Shown: positions 1-7,150 of the stretch, one piece after another | Layout of the letters: every line of letters begins with the position of its first letter | How positions within the stretch are numbered: the first letter of the stretch is position 1 | NCBI GenBank assembly: GCA_903885885.1 | Contig: CAISKJ010001118.1 | Span: forward strand, 1-21,326 | DNA length: 21,326 nt | Source of the DNA: an uncultured delta proteobacterium | GTDB lineage: Bacteria; Myxococcota_A; Polyangia; Polyangiales; Ga0077539 | Reading direction: 5' to 3' | Translations under genes and position numbers: made by a program | Notes under the pieces: generated by a model | What the model saw: the letters and a program-made list of their open reading frames with translations, nothing else | Databases searched by the model: none | Told to the model about the DNA's origin: nothing

Positions 1-2
1 AG

Positions 3-797
3 CTCGCGCGGCTCGCGTGCGTCGCGCGGTCGCCCCTCGCGGTGGGCGCGCACGACCGCGCCGCCTGGATCGCCCTCTTCGACGACGACGGCGAGGTCGA
101 AGACCCCGTGGGGACCGCGCCCGTGTACGCGCGCGACGGCTCGCTGGGGCGCTTCGGGGACACCTTCATCGCGGCCAACGAGGTGCGCTTCGAGGTGCTG
201 CGCGACGTGTTCCTCGGCGATGCGGTGATGCGCGACGCGGTGGTGCACTCGACGGTGGCCCCGGGCGTCTCGGTGCGCATCGACGCGTACCTCCTCTACG
301 AGCTGCGCGCGACCGGCGAGGCCTACCGCGTGCGGCGCATGGCCGCCCACTGGTCGATGACCCGCATGGCGCGCGTCGCCGTCGGCCTCGGCCCGCGCGG
401 ATGGCGCGCGTCGACGGCGCTCACCCTCCGCGTGCTGCGCGTGATGGGGGCGCGGTGGTTCGGGCGCTACCTCATGGCGCCCCTCACGGGCGTCGGGCGC
501 GCGGCCCTCGTCGCGCTCGACGCGCTCGTGGCGGCCGTGAACGCGGGCGACCGCGACGCGCTCGGCGCGCTCTGCGAGCCCGACGCGATCGCCGCGGTGG
601 CCGTCGGGAGCGCGCCCATCGCGTCGCTGCGCGAGGCGCTCCACGACGCGCGCCTCTCCGTCGAGGCGCCGCTGTGCGCGGGCGCGACGGTCGCGTTTCG
701 CTTCGCGCTCGATGGCGACGCCGCGCGCGGCGGCGTCGGGGTGGTGGAGTTCAGCCCGCGCGGACGGGTGCGCCGGGCGCGCCTCTTCAGCGCGTGA
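3..797 (+). CDS. NTF2/SnoaL-like protein, two tandem domains (5' end cut by window)
   Basis: The reading frame is open from the first bases. The residues before the first possible GTG (42-44) already look like the start of an NTF2-like fold, so the gene most likely begins upstream of the window and this is its 3' part. The first domain carries the family-like stretch HDRAAWIALFDDDGEVEDPVG followed by alternating strands. A second, shorter copy begins around nt 510 (ALVAAVNAGDRDALGALCEP) and ends in a VVEFSPRGRVRRARLF strand. Proteins of this cone-shaped fold bind small hydrophobic ligands or act as isomerases/hydrolases, and no catalytic residue set is clear here. A basic helical segment (nt 360-480) joins the two halves. 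The stop codon is TGA at 795-797. The fold is fairly certain, but the substrate is unknown. Confidence 0.7.
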   Translation, partial: LARLACVARSPLAVGAHDRAAWIALFDDDGEVEDPVGTAPVYARDGSLGRFGDTFIAANEVRFEVLRDVFLGDAVMRDAVVHSTVAPGVSVRIDAYLLYELRATGEAYRVRRMAAHWSMTRMARVAVGLGPRGWRASTALTLRVLRVMGARWFGRYLMAPLTGVGRAALVALDALVAAVNAGDRDALGALCEPDAIAAVAVGSAPIASLREALHDARLSVEAPLCAGATVAFRFALDGDAARGGVGVVEFSPRGRVRRARLFSA

Positions 798-859
798 GCG
801 CGCGACGGCCGAGGCCGCACACCTCGTCGCGCGGGGAGCGGGCCCGTCGCTCCTCGCGT

Positions 860-899
860 TTCTGGTCACCTTCTGGTGTTCGCGGCGCGCCCTACGTAG
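860..899 (+). promoter_or_regulatory. Direct repeat TTCTGGT x2 and CTACGTAG palindrome upstream of 941 gene
   Basis: In the 143-base gap before the ATG at 941, TTCTGGT occurs at 860-866 and again at 871-877, an 11-bp (one helical turn) spacing. The 8-bp palindrome CTACGTAG lies at 892-899. A weak sigma-70-like reading would use TTCTGG and TACGTA with a 16-bp spacer. The repeats are seen directly; a regulatory role is inferred. Confidence 0.3.
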
Positions 900-940
900 A
901 GTGACCGCGAGGGCCCTCCGACGCCCCGCTGCACCCCGCG

Positions 941-3241
941 ATGACCCCCACACGACTGCGCGTCCCTTGGAGTGAGCTCTCGGCCATCGCGGCCGCGTGC
1001 GTGGCCCTCGCCGCGTGGGGATCGTCGAGCCGCCCCGTCACGCTCGAAGGCGCCGCCGTCGCGCTCCTCGCCATGAGCGTCGCGCTCGTGCCGCGCAGGG
1101 CGCTCGAGGCCGACGCCCCCGCCGCGGCCGAGGCCGCCGCCATCGCGGGCGCGCTCGCCTCGGTGGCCATCGCCACCACCGTGGCGGGCCGCGTCCCGCC
1201 GTCGACGCTCCTGCGCGTGACGCACGCCGTCGCCGCGGGCGAGGTGCTCGCGCTCTCCACGGTGCTCGCGGTGGCGCTCCCGCTGCGCCCCGACACGCTG
1301 CGCCGCGCGCTGCTGCCGGGCGCGCTCGTGGGCCTCGCGGCGTCGCTCGGGCTGTGGTCGCCCCTGGGCTGGGTCGCGTGGCTGCCCGACCTGCGCGCGC
1401 TCGCGCCGGTGTCGGCCGTGGTCACCGTGCTCTTCTACGTTCACGCGGTGCGCAGGCCGCTCGCGCCCATCGATCGTGCGCGGCTCATCGCGCCGGGCCT
1501 CGGGGCCGCGGCCCTCACGGCGGCCATCGTGGTGGGCGTCGTCCTCGGCCGTCGCACCTCGCCGCTCGTCATGGCCGCGGGCCTCGTCGCGCAGGTGGTG
1601 GGCATGACCCTCGGCACCGGCGCCATCGGCCTCGAGCACGCCTCGCGCCTCGCGCGCCGCTGCGCCGCGGGCGCCGTGGGCATCGCCGTGGGATCCTTCG
1701 TCGCGCTGGAGCTCCCCGAGTTTGCCGCCGCCGGCGCGCCCCTGGGCACCCTCGCGATGCTGCTCGCGTGGCCCGCCGCCGAGCGAAGGCTGCGCCCCGA
1801 CCGCGGTCGCCTCCTCGACGCCTGCGACGAGATCGACCAGAACCTCCGCCACGTGTCGACGCTCACCGACCTCGCCGCCGGCGTGCTCGACCCGCTGCGC
1901 ATCGCGTCGCGCAACCTCCGCGCCCCCGCGGCCCTGTGGGTGCTCGACCGCCGCGAGACCTTCCGCCCCGACGTCACCGGCGCCGCCTCCGCGACCGACC
2001 TCTCCCTCGAGGGCGAGCGCGCCATTCTCTCGTGGCTGCGCGCGCGCCCCGCGGTGGTCTTCGCCGACACGCTGCGGCCCTACCAGGTGCGCCGCGCCGA
2101 GCTGCGCACGCTCATCGCCTCGCTCGACGCGCACGGCGCCCTCGGCGCGCTGCCGCTCCTCGACACCGACGGAGAGCTCCTGGGCGTGGTGCTGCTCCCG
2201 CGCGGGGCGCGGGTCGATGCGCCCACCTACGAAGAGGAGCGACGCCTCGCCGCCACGGCGCGCTCCGTGGCGGGCTCGCTCTCGCTCATCGCCGCCATGG
2301 AGCGCTCGCGCGAGCGCGAGGCGAAGTCGCAGCAGCGCGCCGCCGGGTCCGACGCGCGCCGCGAGGCCGTCGAGGCCGAGCACCGCCACGTGATGGAGCG
2401 CGAGCGCGGCCTGCGCGCCTTCCGATCGCTGGGCTCCCTCGACGAGGTGTGGGTGGGCTACTCGGCGCCCATGCGCGCGCTCGCCGAGCGCATCGCGGCC
2501 CTCGCGGGCACCGACGCGCCGCTGTGCCTCGTCGCCGAGCCCGGCGCCGGCGTGGCCGCCGTGGCGCGCGCCATCCACGCGAAGAGCCCCGCCGCCGAGG
2601 GGCCCCTCGTGCTCCTCGACGCGGCCTCGCTGCGCGACGGCGACGGCCTCGCGGCGCTCGTGGGCGACCAGCGCGGCGCGCGCCCGCGCCCGGGCTGGCT
2701 CGAGCACGCCATCGGTGGGACGCTCGTCATCGAAGACATCACGGCCCTCGGCCACGACGCCCACGTGGCGCTCCTCGAGGCCGTGCGCGACCGCAGCGCG
2801 CGCCGCCTCGGCGCCGTCGACGCGTACGCGTGCGCCGTGCGCATCGTGCTCGTCGCGCGCCGCTCCGTGGCCGACCTCGACCTCCCGTCGGACCTCGTGG
2901 CCCGCGTGGCGGCGACGCTCCAGGTGCCTCCGCTGCGGGCGCGCATCGACGACCTCGAGTCGCTCGCGCTGCTCGCCGTCGACCGCGCGTGCAGGCTCCA
3001 CGGCCGCCCCGCGGTGGGCCTCACGCCCGACGCGCTCATGGCGCTGCGCGCGCACCCGTGGCCGGGCAACGTGCGCGAGCTCTTCGACGCGCTCGACTAC
3101 GCCGTGGCGCGCACCCGCGGCCCCCGCGTGGCGGCCGCCTCGCTCCCCGCGCAGGTGCGCGCCGCGATCGGCTACGCGGCCCCGGCGCGCGACCTCGACG
3201 ACGACGACGACGACTACGATCACGCCCACGACGACGCGTAG
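941..3241 (+). CDS. Membrane-anchored protein with GAF-like domain and degenerate sigma-54-activator AAA+ domain
   Basis: This is a 766-residue protein. Residues about 10-280 form roughly eight hydrophobic segments rich in Ala/Val/Leu. Residues 290-455 resemble a GAF sensor (ending in LLDTDGELLGVVLLPRGA), and 455-490 is a charged, probably coiled helix. Residues 505-745 follow the NtrC-type AAA+ layout: a Walker A position (VAEPGAGVAAVARAIH, 531-546) lacking the GK pair, a Walker B position GGTLVIEDI (592-600) with Glu-Asp instead of Asp-Glu, and the lid motif HPWPGNVREL (705-714). The GAFTGA loop that contacts sigma-54 is absent; the aligned place reads GARPRP (579-584). No Fis-type DNA-binding helix follows, and the protein ends in an acidic tail with six consecutive Asp. 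It is therefore probably a non-catalytic signalling or scaffold relative of sigma-54 activators. The start is ATG at 941. Confidence 0.8.
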   Translation: MTPTRLRVPWSELSAIAAACVALAAWGSSSRPVTLEGAAVALLAMSVALVPRRALEADAPAAAEAAAIAGALASVAIATTVAGRVPPSTLLRVTHAVAAGEVLALSTVLAVALPLRPDTLRRALLPGALVGLAASLGLWSPLGWVAWLPDLRALAPVSAVVTVLFYVHAVRRPLAPIDRARLIAPGLGAAALTAAIVVGVVLGRRTSPLVMAAGLVAQVVGMTLGTGAIGLEHASRLARRCAAGAVGIAVGSFVALELPEFAAAGAPLGTLAMLLAWPAAERRLRPDRGRLLDACDEIDQNLRHVSTLTDLAAGVLDPLRIASRNLRAPAALWVLDRRETFRPDVTGAASATDLSLEGERAILSWLRARPAVVFADTLRPYQVRRAELRTLIASLDAHGALGALPLLDTDGELLGVVLLPRGARVDAPTYEEERRLAATARSVAGSLSLIAAMERSREREAKSQQRAAGSDARREAVEAEHRHVMERERGLRAFRSLGSLDEVWVGYSAPMRALAERIAALAGTDAPLCLVAEPGAGVAAVARAIHAKSPAAEGPLVLLDAASLRDGDGLAALVGDQRGARPRPGWLEHAIGGTLVIEDITALGHDAHVALLEAVRDRSARRLGAVDAYACAVRIVLVARRSVADLDLPSDLVARVAATLQVPPLRARIDDLESLALLAVDRACRLHGRPAVGLTPDALMALRAHPWPGNVRELFDALDYAVARTRGPRVAAASLPAQVRAAIGYAAPARDLDDDDDDYDHAHDDA

Positions 3242-3278
3242 CGCCGCACCGCGCGCACTACGGGAGGCATCGCACTCG

Positions 3279-4496
3279 ATGATGGTCGCCCCCGCTCGCG
3301 CGCGCTGGATGATCGCGTCGGCGGCCGTACACGCCTCGGCCTTCGCGCTCCTCCTCGCGCTGCCCGCGGTGCGCACCACGGTGTCGCGCAGCGCGCCCGT
3401 CGCCGCCGTCGAGGTGACCTTCGACGCGCCTGCACGCGCAGAAACATCGCCTGTTCGGCCTGAATCCCTCCCCAGCCGACCGCAAACCCTTCGTGTTCGA
3501 CCCGAAACCCTTCGTGTTCGGCCTGAAACCCTTCGTGTTCGGCCTGAAACCCTTCGTGTTCGGCCTGAAACCCTTCGTGTTCGAGCAGAGACCTCGCCTC
3601 CCCGGGCGCCGGAGCCTCCGTCACCCGCACCGACACCTCCCGCACCGAGCCTGCGCGCCGCCGACCTCTTGCGCGCGAGCCGCGCGACGGTCGATTCGTC
3701 GTTCGCGATGCCCTCGGCGCCCGCAGCGCAACCCGCGCTCTTCGAAGGCTCCGCGGGCACCGTCGAGGGCCGCCTCGGCGCCGCGACGCAGGGGTACGTG
3801 CGCGAGGCGCTCGCGGCGTCGACGCAGCGCGAGGCCCCCGGCGTGCGCGCGTACCTCTGGAACGTGCGCCGCCGCGTCGCCGAGGTGTGGCGACCGGGCG
3901 TCGTGCGCGTGCCCAACCTCGCCGAGACGCTGCTCTCGGGCTTCATCGCGCCCGAGCGCGCCGTGCGCATCTTCGGCGAGCGCGTGATGCGTCGCCAGCG
4001 GCAGGTGCTCGAGGCCCGGCCGCAGCGCCTCGGCGGAGCCGTCGATGCGATCGAGGCCATCGGCGGCGTCGCGGGCAACGGACCCTCGACGCGACAGGCG
4101 ATGCCCGCCGACGTCAACGAAGAGTCGTGGCGCCGCAACGCCCGCACCACGCGCGTCGAGGTGATCGTCGATCAAGACGCGCAGGGCCGCGTGCTCGACG
4201 TTCGCAACGCGCACAGCTCGGGCATCGCGGCCTTCGATCGCGCCGCGCTCGAGGCCGTGCGACAAGGCGTCGACGCGCAGGACCCCGTGGCGCTCCCGGG
4301 CGGTCGCCGCTCGCGCTGGAGCTTCATCGTGGTGGCCACGCGGAGGCTCATCGCACCCAGCATCGGCGGGGCCTTCGACGAGAGCCGCGGGTGGTTCTCG
4401 GTGCAGCTCCCGGGGCAGGTGAGCCTGCGGTCGCGCGTGCAGATGGAGTCGAGCGTCGCCCTCGACGCGGCGCCTAGCCCGGGTAGCGGCCGGTGA
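3279..4496 (+). CDS. TonB-like energy transducer with heptad-repeat periplasmic linker
   Basis: This is a 405-residue protein. GGGAGG at 3262-3267 supports the ATG at 3279 (a second ATG follows at 3282). A short basic N-terminus and one hydrophobic helix (residues about 11-31, AAVHASAFALLLALPAV) anchor it in the inner membrane. Residues 55-110 are eight heptads of the type ETLRVRP, followed by a Pro-rich stretch. The helical YLWNVRRRVAEVWRP segment around residue 190 is seen in many TonB homologues. The C-terminal domain (about 285-350) has VEVIVDQDAQGRVLDVRNAHSSGIAAFDRAALEAV split over strand-strand-helix, matching the TonB C-terminal fold, then an extra tail of about 50 residues. It should couple the ExbB/ExbD proton channel encoded 1.4 kb downstream to an outer-membrane partner. 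It begins 37 bases after the preceding gene and overlaps the 3' end of the convergent CBS gene by 23 bases. Confidence 0.82.
   Translation: MMVAPARARWMIASAAVHASAFALLLALPAVRTTVSRSAPVAAVEVTFDAPARAETSPVRPESLPSRPQTLRVRPETLRVRPETLRVRPETLRVRPETLRVRAETSPPRAPEPPSPAPTPPAPSLRAADLLRASRATVDSSFAMPSAPAAQPALFEGSAGTVEGRLGAATQGYVREALAASTQREAPGVRAYLWNVRRRVAEVWRPGVVRVPNLAETLLSGFIAPERAVRIFGERVMRRQRQVLEARPQRLGGAVDAIEAIGGVAGNGPSTRQAMPADVNEESWRRNARTTRVEVIVDQDAQGRVLDVRNAHSSGIAAFDRAALEAVRQGVDAQDPVALPGGRRSRWSFIVVATRRLIAPSIGGAFDESRGWFSVQLPGQVSLRSRVQMESSVALDAAPSPGSGR
3441..3608 (+). repeat. 21-bp tandem repeat (8 units) inside the TonB-like gene
   Basis: Eight consecutive 21-bp units encode ETLRVRP-type heptads. Units 4-6 (3504-3566) are identical at the DNA level. 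The core AAACCCTTCGTGTTCG is exact in units 3-7, starting at 3484, 3505, 3526, 3547 and 3568. Units 1, 2 and 8 are diverged copies. The unit is about 57% G+C and uses CTT, CGT, GTT and CCT codons that are rare in neighbouring genes. DNA identity beyond what the protein needs points to recent duplication. Confidence 0.93.
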
Positions 4497-4917
4497 TGTA
4501 ATCGACCATCAGTCGGATCTCGTACTCCTGGTGGCGGCTCGCGCGGCGCACCAGGTCGCCGATGGAGACCATGCCCACCACGCGACCGTCGGCGATCACG
4601 GGGAGGTGTCGGCAGCGCCGACGGGTCATCACGGACATCGCCTCGGAGACCGTCGTGTCGGTGTGAATGGCCACGAGCTCGCGCGTCATCACCTGCTCGA
4701 GGCGCGTCGCCGCGGGGTCGAGGCGTCGCAGCAGAACCCGCACCATCAGGTCGCGCTCGGAGAAGATCCCCACGGGGTCCGGACCCTCGCACACGAGCAC
4801 CACCCCCGCGTGGCGAGCGCACATCTCATCGACCGCGTTGAGCACCGATGCGCCCGGCGCCAGGCTGAACACCGAGGCGCCCTTGTCGCTCAGGATCTCC
4901 GCGACGCTTGATTCCAT
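4474..4917 (-). CDS. CBS-domain-pair protein
   Basis: This is a 147-residue soluble protein made of two CBS motifs. The first spans about residues 5-65 (VAEILSDKGASVFSLAPGASVLNAVDEM ... PVGIFSERDLMVR, split here). The second spans about 75-130 (MTRELVAIHTDTTVSEAMSVM, then RHLPVIADGRVVGMVSIGDL). Stand-alone CBS pairs bind adenosyl nucleotides and act as small energy or redox sensors. Nothing here identifies the ligand or partner. The start at 4917 is chosen because GGAGG lies 8 bases upstream (4926-4930 on the plus strand). A longer frame to 4983 has no such signal and would overlap the candidate promoter. Its last 23 bases overlap the end of the TonB-like gene on the other strand. Confidence 0.88.
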   Translation of the reverse strand: MESSVAEILSDKGASVFSLAPGASVLNAVDEMCARHAGVVLVCEGPDPVGIFSERDLMVRVLLRRLDPAATRLEQVMTRELVAIHTDTTVSEAMSVMTRRRCRHLPVIADGRVVGMVSIGDLVRRASRHQEYEIRLMVDYITGRYPG

Positions 4918-4955
4918 GGCTGAAGCCTCCGCGTGGGTAGAGAGCACCCGTCGGA

Positions 4956-4983
4956 TGCCTAAGGTCGCTGCACGCAGCGTCAA
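4956..4983 (-). promoter_or_regulatory. Candidate promoter with palindromic spacer upstream of CBS gene
   Basis: On the minus strand TTGACG (4983-4978) is followed 16 bases later by TAGGCA (4961-4956), about 40 bases before the chosen start codon. The spacer contains the perfect inverted repeat GCTGC-AC-GCAGC (4967-4978), which could be an operator. The -10 match is poor, so the promoter call is tentative. Confidence 0.35.
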
Positions 4984-5031
4984 CCTGTGCGCCGGCGCTC
5001 ACCCGTGTCGGGTCATCTCGCAGGCGCGCGA

Positions 5032-5760
5032 TCAGTTCGGGAGGTCGCGCCCGCCGCCGCCCTGGATCACCCGAAACCGCGGACCGCTCTCGTGCCTGCG
5101 CGGGGCAGGGCTCACGCCGCGCGAGGGCCGCGCGCCCGCGAAGAACCACCCGACGGCGAAGCCCACGAGGGCCGCCACGTCGACGCCGTCGCGCTGCCAC
5201 GCGAGCTGCAACGTCGTGAGGCCTACGCTCAACGTGAGGAGGCGCTCGCCCGTGAGCGTCACCTGGCCGAAGAACGACATGCGCTCCTTCGCGTGCATGC
5301 GGCACCACGCGGCGAGGAGGGCCGTGGTACCCGCCGCGGGCGTGAGGGTCATCCCGTGAAAGATCCGCGCGCTCGCGAGGCCCGCCACGACCGCCGCGAC
5401 GCCGCCCGCGAGCGAGGCCAGCGCCACGAGGGCCACCGCGCGCCGCGCGCCCCACGCGCGCTCGATGGGCGACCCCGCGAACCACAGCGCCACCACGGTG
5501 AACACCAGGCCCATCGCGCTCGCCGGGTCGTGCAGGAGCGCATAGGTGGCCAGCTGCCACACGCGGCCCCGCTGAACCACCGACGCAGGCACCAGCGCGA
5601 GCGCCTCGAAGACCCCCAGCGGCCCCCGCGCCCCGCCGATGCCCGTGCCCTGCAAGAGCACCTCGAGCAGCCACACGACGCCGAACATCGCCGAGAGCGT
5701 CTTCATCGCCCGCGCGAACCGCGGAATCTGCCCCAGTGCGTTGCCCTCTCGCTCGTCCAC
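5032..5760 (-). CDS. Rhomboid-fold membrane protein, predicted catalytically inactive
   Basis: This is a 242-residue protein (GTG start at 5760; ATG at 5706 is an alternative giving 224 residues) with about six hydrophobic helices. The rhomboid pattern is visible. WQLATYALLHDPASAMGLVF (68-87) corresponds to the usual WR...HxxxxHL segment. ALWFAGSPIERAWGARRAV follows and matches the 'fG..lE...G..r' part of the fold. At the place of the catalytic GxSG the sequence is PAAG (141-144), with Ala143 where Ser is expected. At the place of the catalytic His in 'AHxGG' it reads AALVG, with Ala197. Both members of the dyad appear lost, so it is probably a pseudoprotease that binds or chaperones membrane partners. 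The C-terminal 30 residues are basic, cytosolic and end in a Gly-rich stretch. It is divergent from the exbBD genes. Confidence 0.68.
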   Translation of the reverse strand: MDEREGNALGQIPRFARAMKTLSAMFGVVWLLEVLLQGTGIGGARGPLGVFEALALVPASVVQRGRVWQLATYALLHDPASAMGLVFTVVALWFAGSPIERAWGARRAVALVALASLAGGVAAVVAGLASARIFHGMTLTPAAGTTALLAAWCRMHAKERMSFFGQVTLTGERLLTLSVGLTTLQLAWQRDGVDVAALVGFAVGWFFAGARPSRGVSPAPRRHESGPRFRVIQGGGGRDLPN

Positions 5761-5851
5761 AGGGGCACTCTAACAGCGCCTGCGCGGCGCTTGCACAGCT
5801 CTCGCACACAACGCCCGCCGTGACTTTCGCGGGGCGGGCGCCGCTCTGCGA

Positions 5852-5879
5852 TTGACACCGCAGTGCGAGGGGCGATACC
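5852..5879 (+). promoter_or_regulatory. Candidate sigma-70 promoter for exbB-exbD
   Basis: A perfect -35 box TTGACA (5852-5857) is followed after 16 bases by GATACC (5874-5879), giving a transcript start near 5886 and a short leader before the ATG at 5899. The alternative GTG start of exbB (5863) would fall between the two boxes, which argues against that start. Confidence 0.5.
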
Positions 5880-5898
5880 CCGTGAGGCGAAGACGTCG

Positions 5899-6630
5899 AT
5901 GCATCACGTGATCTACACCTGGCTGGTCACGTTCCAGCACACGAGCGGCAGCGGCCCCGCGGCGCCCACCCTGAACACCCTCGACCTCATCGTGCACGCC
6001 ACGAGGCCGGTCCAGGGGGTCCTCGCGATCCTGCTGATCTTCAGCGTCGCGTGCTGGTACATCATCGGCTTCAAGTGGCTCTTCCTCCGCAGGGCCTTTG
6101 AAGAGAACGAGGCGTTCCTTCGCAAGTTCGAAGAGACGCGGCAGCTCAACCTCGCCAACGACGCGGCCATTCAGCTCCCGCGCAGCCCCGTCGCGCAGCT
6201 CTACCGCGCCGGCTACGACGAGCTCCTCCGCGTGAAGGCCGCCGCCAGCAGCGACGACACCGGCGGCATCGAGAACGTCGAGCGCTCCCTGCGCCGCGCC
6301 GCCTCGAAGCAGACCACCGTGCTCGAGAGCATGGTGCCCTTCCTCGCCACCATCGGCAGCACGGCCCCCTTCATCGGCCTCTTCGGCACGGTGTACGGCA
6401 TCATGCACGCGTTCATCGCCCTGAGCGCTTCGCACGACACGAGCACCATCGACCGCGTGGGCCCCGGCATCGCCGAGGCGCTCTTCACCACCGCCGTCGG
6501 CCTCGTCGCCGCCATCCCCGCCGTGATCGGGTACAACTACTTCAACCGCCAGCTCCGCGTGCTCACCACCGAGATGGATATCTTCGCCAACGATTTTCTC
6601 AACATCGTTCGCCGGCACATTCTCAAGTAG
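5899..6630 (+). CDS. exbB: MotA/TolQ/ExbB-family proton channel subunit
   Basis: This is a 243-residue inner-membrane protein with the three-helix ExbB/TolQ topology: TM1 at about 38-60 (GVLAILLIFSVACWYIIGF), a cytoplasmic helical region, TM2 at about 146-175 containing TIGSTAPFIGLFGTVYGIM, and TM3 at about 189-215 containing GIAEALFTTAVGLVAAIPA. The last two blocks are the family's conserved pore segments. With ExbD it uses the proton-motive force to drive a TonB- or TolA-type transducer. ATG at 5899 is preferred over GTG at 5863 because GAGG lies 11 bases ahead and the upstream codon sits inside the candidate promoter. exbD follows after 15 bases. The distinction between ExbB and TolQ cannot be settled from sequence alone, but the TonB-like gene nearby favours ExbB. 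Confidence 0.93.
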   Translation: MHHVIYTWLVTFQHTSGSGPAAPTLNTLDLIVHATRPVQGVLAILLIFSVACWYIIGFKWLFLRRAFEENEAFLRKFEETRQLNLANDAAIQLPRSPVAQLYRAGYDELLRVKAAASSDDTGGIENVERSLRRAASKQTTVLESMVPFLATIGSTAPFIGLFGTVYGIMHAFIALSASHDTSTIDRVGPGIAEALFTTAVGLVAAIPAVIGYNYFNRQLRVLTTEMDIFANDFLNIVRRHILK

Positions 6631-6645
6631 TCGAAGACGGGCGCG

Positions 6646-7086
6646 ATGGCTTTCTCCAGCGGCGGCAACCAGGGCGGTCCGGTCAGCGACATCAACGTCA
6701 CGCCCCTCGTCGACGTGATGCTCGTGCTCCTGATCATCTTCATGGTCACGGCGCCCCTCGTCCAAGCGGGCATCAAGGTCGACCTCCCCAACGCCGAGGC
6801 GCCGCAGATGCCGGTCACCGAGACCAAGCTGCACATCACCATCGGCCACGAGGTCGCCACCAACCTGGCCTCCCCCATCGCCGTCTGGGTCGGGCAAGAC
6901 AAGGTCTCCGTCGACAACCTCGGCGCCGTGCTCCGCGCCAACGCCATCATCCAGCGCGACCACGAGGCCTACGTGCAAGCCGACGAGAGCGTCCCCTACG
7001 GCATCGTGGTGCGCGTCCTCGCCATCATGCGCACCTCCGGCGTCGAGAAGCTCGGCATCGTCACCGATCCGCTCACCAGCCAGTAG
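6646..7086 (+). CDS. exbD: ExbD/TolR-family biopolymer transport protein
   Basis: This is a 146-residue protein with a single N-terminal membrane helix. The signature SDINVTPLVDVMLVLLIIFM (residues 14-33) includes Asp23, the membrane aspartate that carries protons in ExbD/TolR. The following APLVQAGIKVDLPNA and the C-terminal alpha/beta domain, ending VVRVLAIMRTSGVEKLGIVT, match the periplasmic ExbD fold. It starts 15 bases after exbB and is certainly co-transcribed with it. It should form the stator complex with ExbB that powers the TonB-like protein at 3279-4496. Confidence 0.94.
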   Translation: MAFSSGGNQGGPVSDINVTPLVDVMLVLLIIFMVTAPLVQAGIKVDLPNAEAPQMPVTETKLHITIGHEVATNLASPIAVWVGQDKVSVDNLGAVLRANAIIQRDHEAYVQADESVPYGIVVRVLAIMRTSGVEKLGIVTDPLTSQ

Positions 7087-7150
7087 CCGCCGCGCCGCAA
7101 GCTATGCGACGGGTGTAGGCTCAAGGCCGGCTGGGAGCGACGAGGAGACG

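Noticed and set aside
3493..3987. Plus-strand frame with KPFVFGL repeats
   Set aside because: It is the same 21-bp repeat read in another frame; beyond the repeat it has only Arg/Ala-rich shadow sequence, while the TonB frame continues into a recognisable domain.
866..4150. Very long minus-strand open frame opposite the pseudo-AAA+ and TonB-like genes
   Set aside because: Composition is Arg/Gly/Ala/His-rich without any domain; it is the usual antisense shadow of high-GC3 genes on the plus strand.
5863..5898. GTG start giving a 12-residue longer ExbB
   Set aside because: It would lie between the -35 and -10 boxes of the candidate promoter and has no ribosome-binding site.
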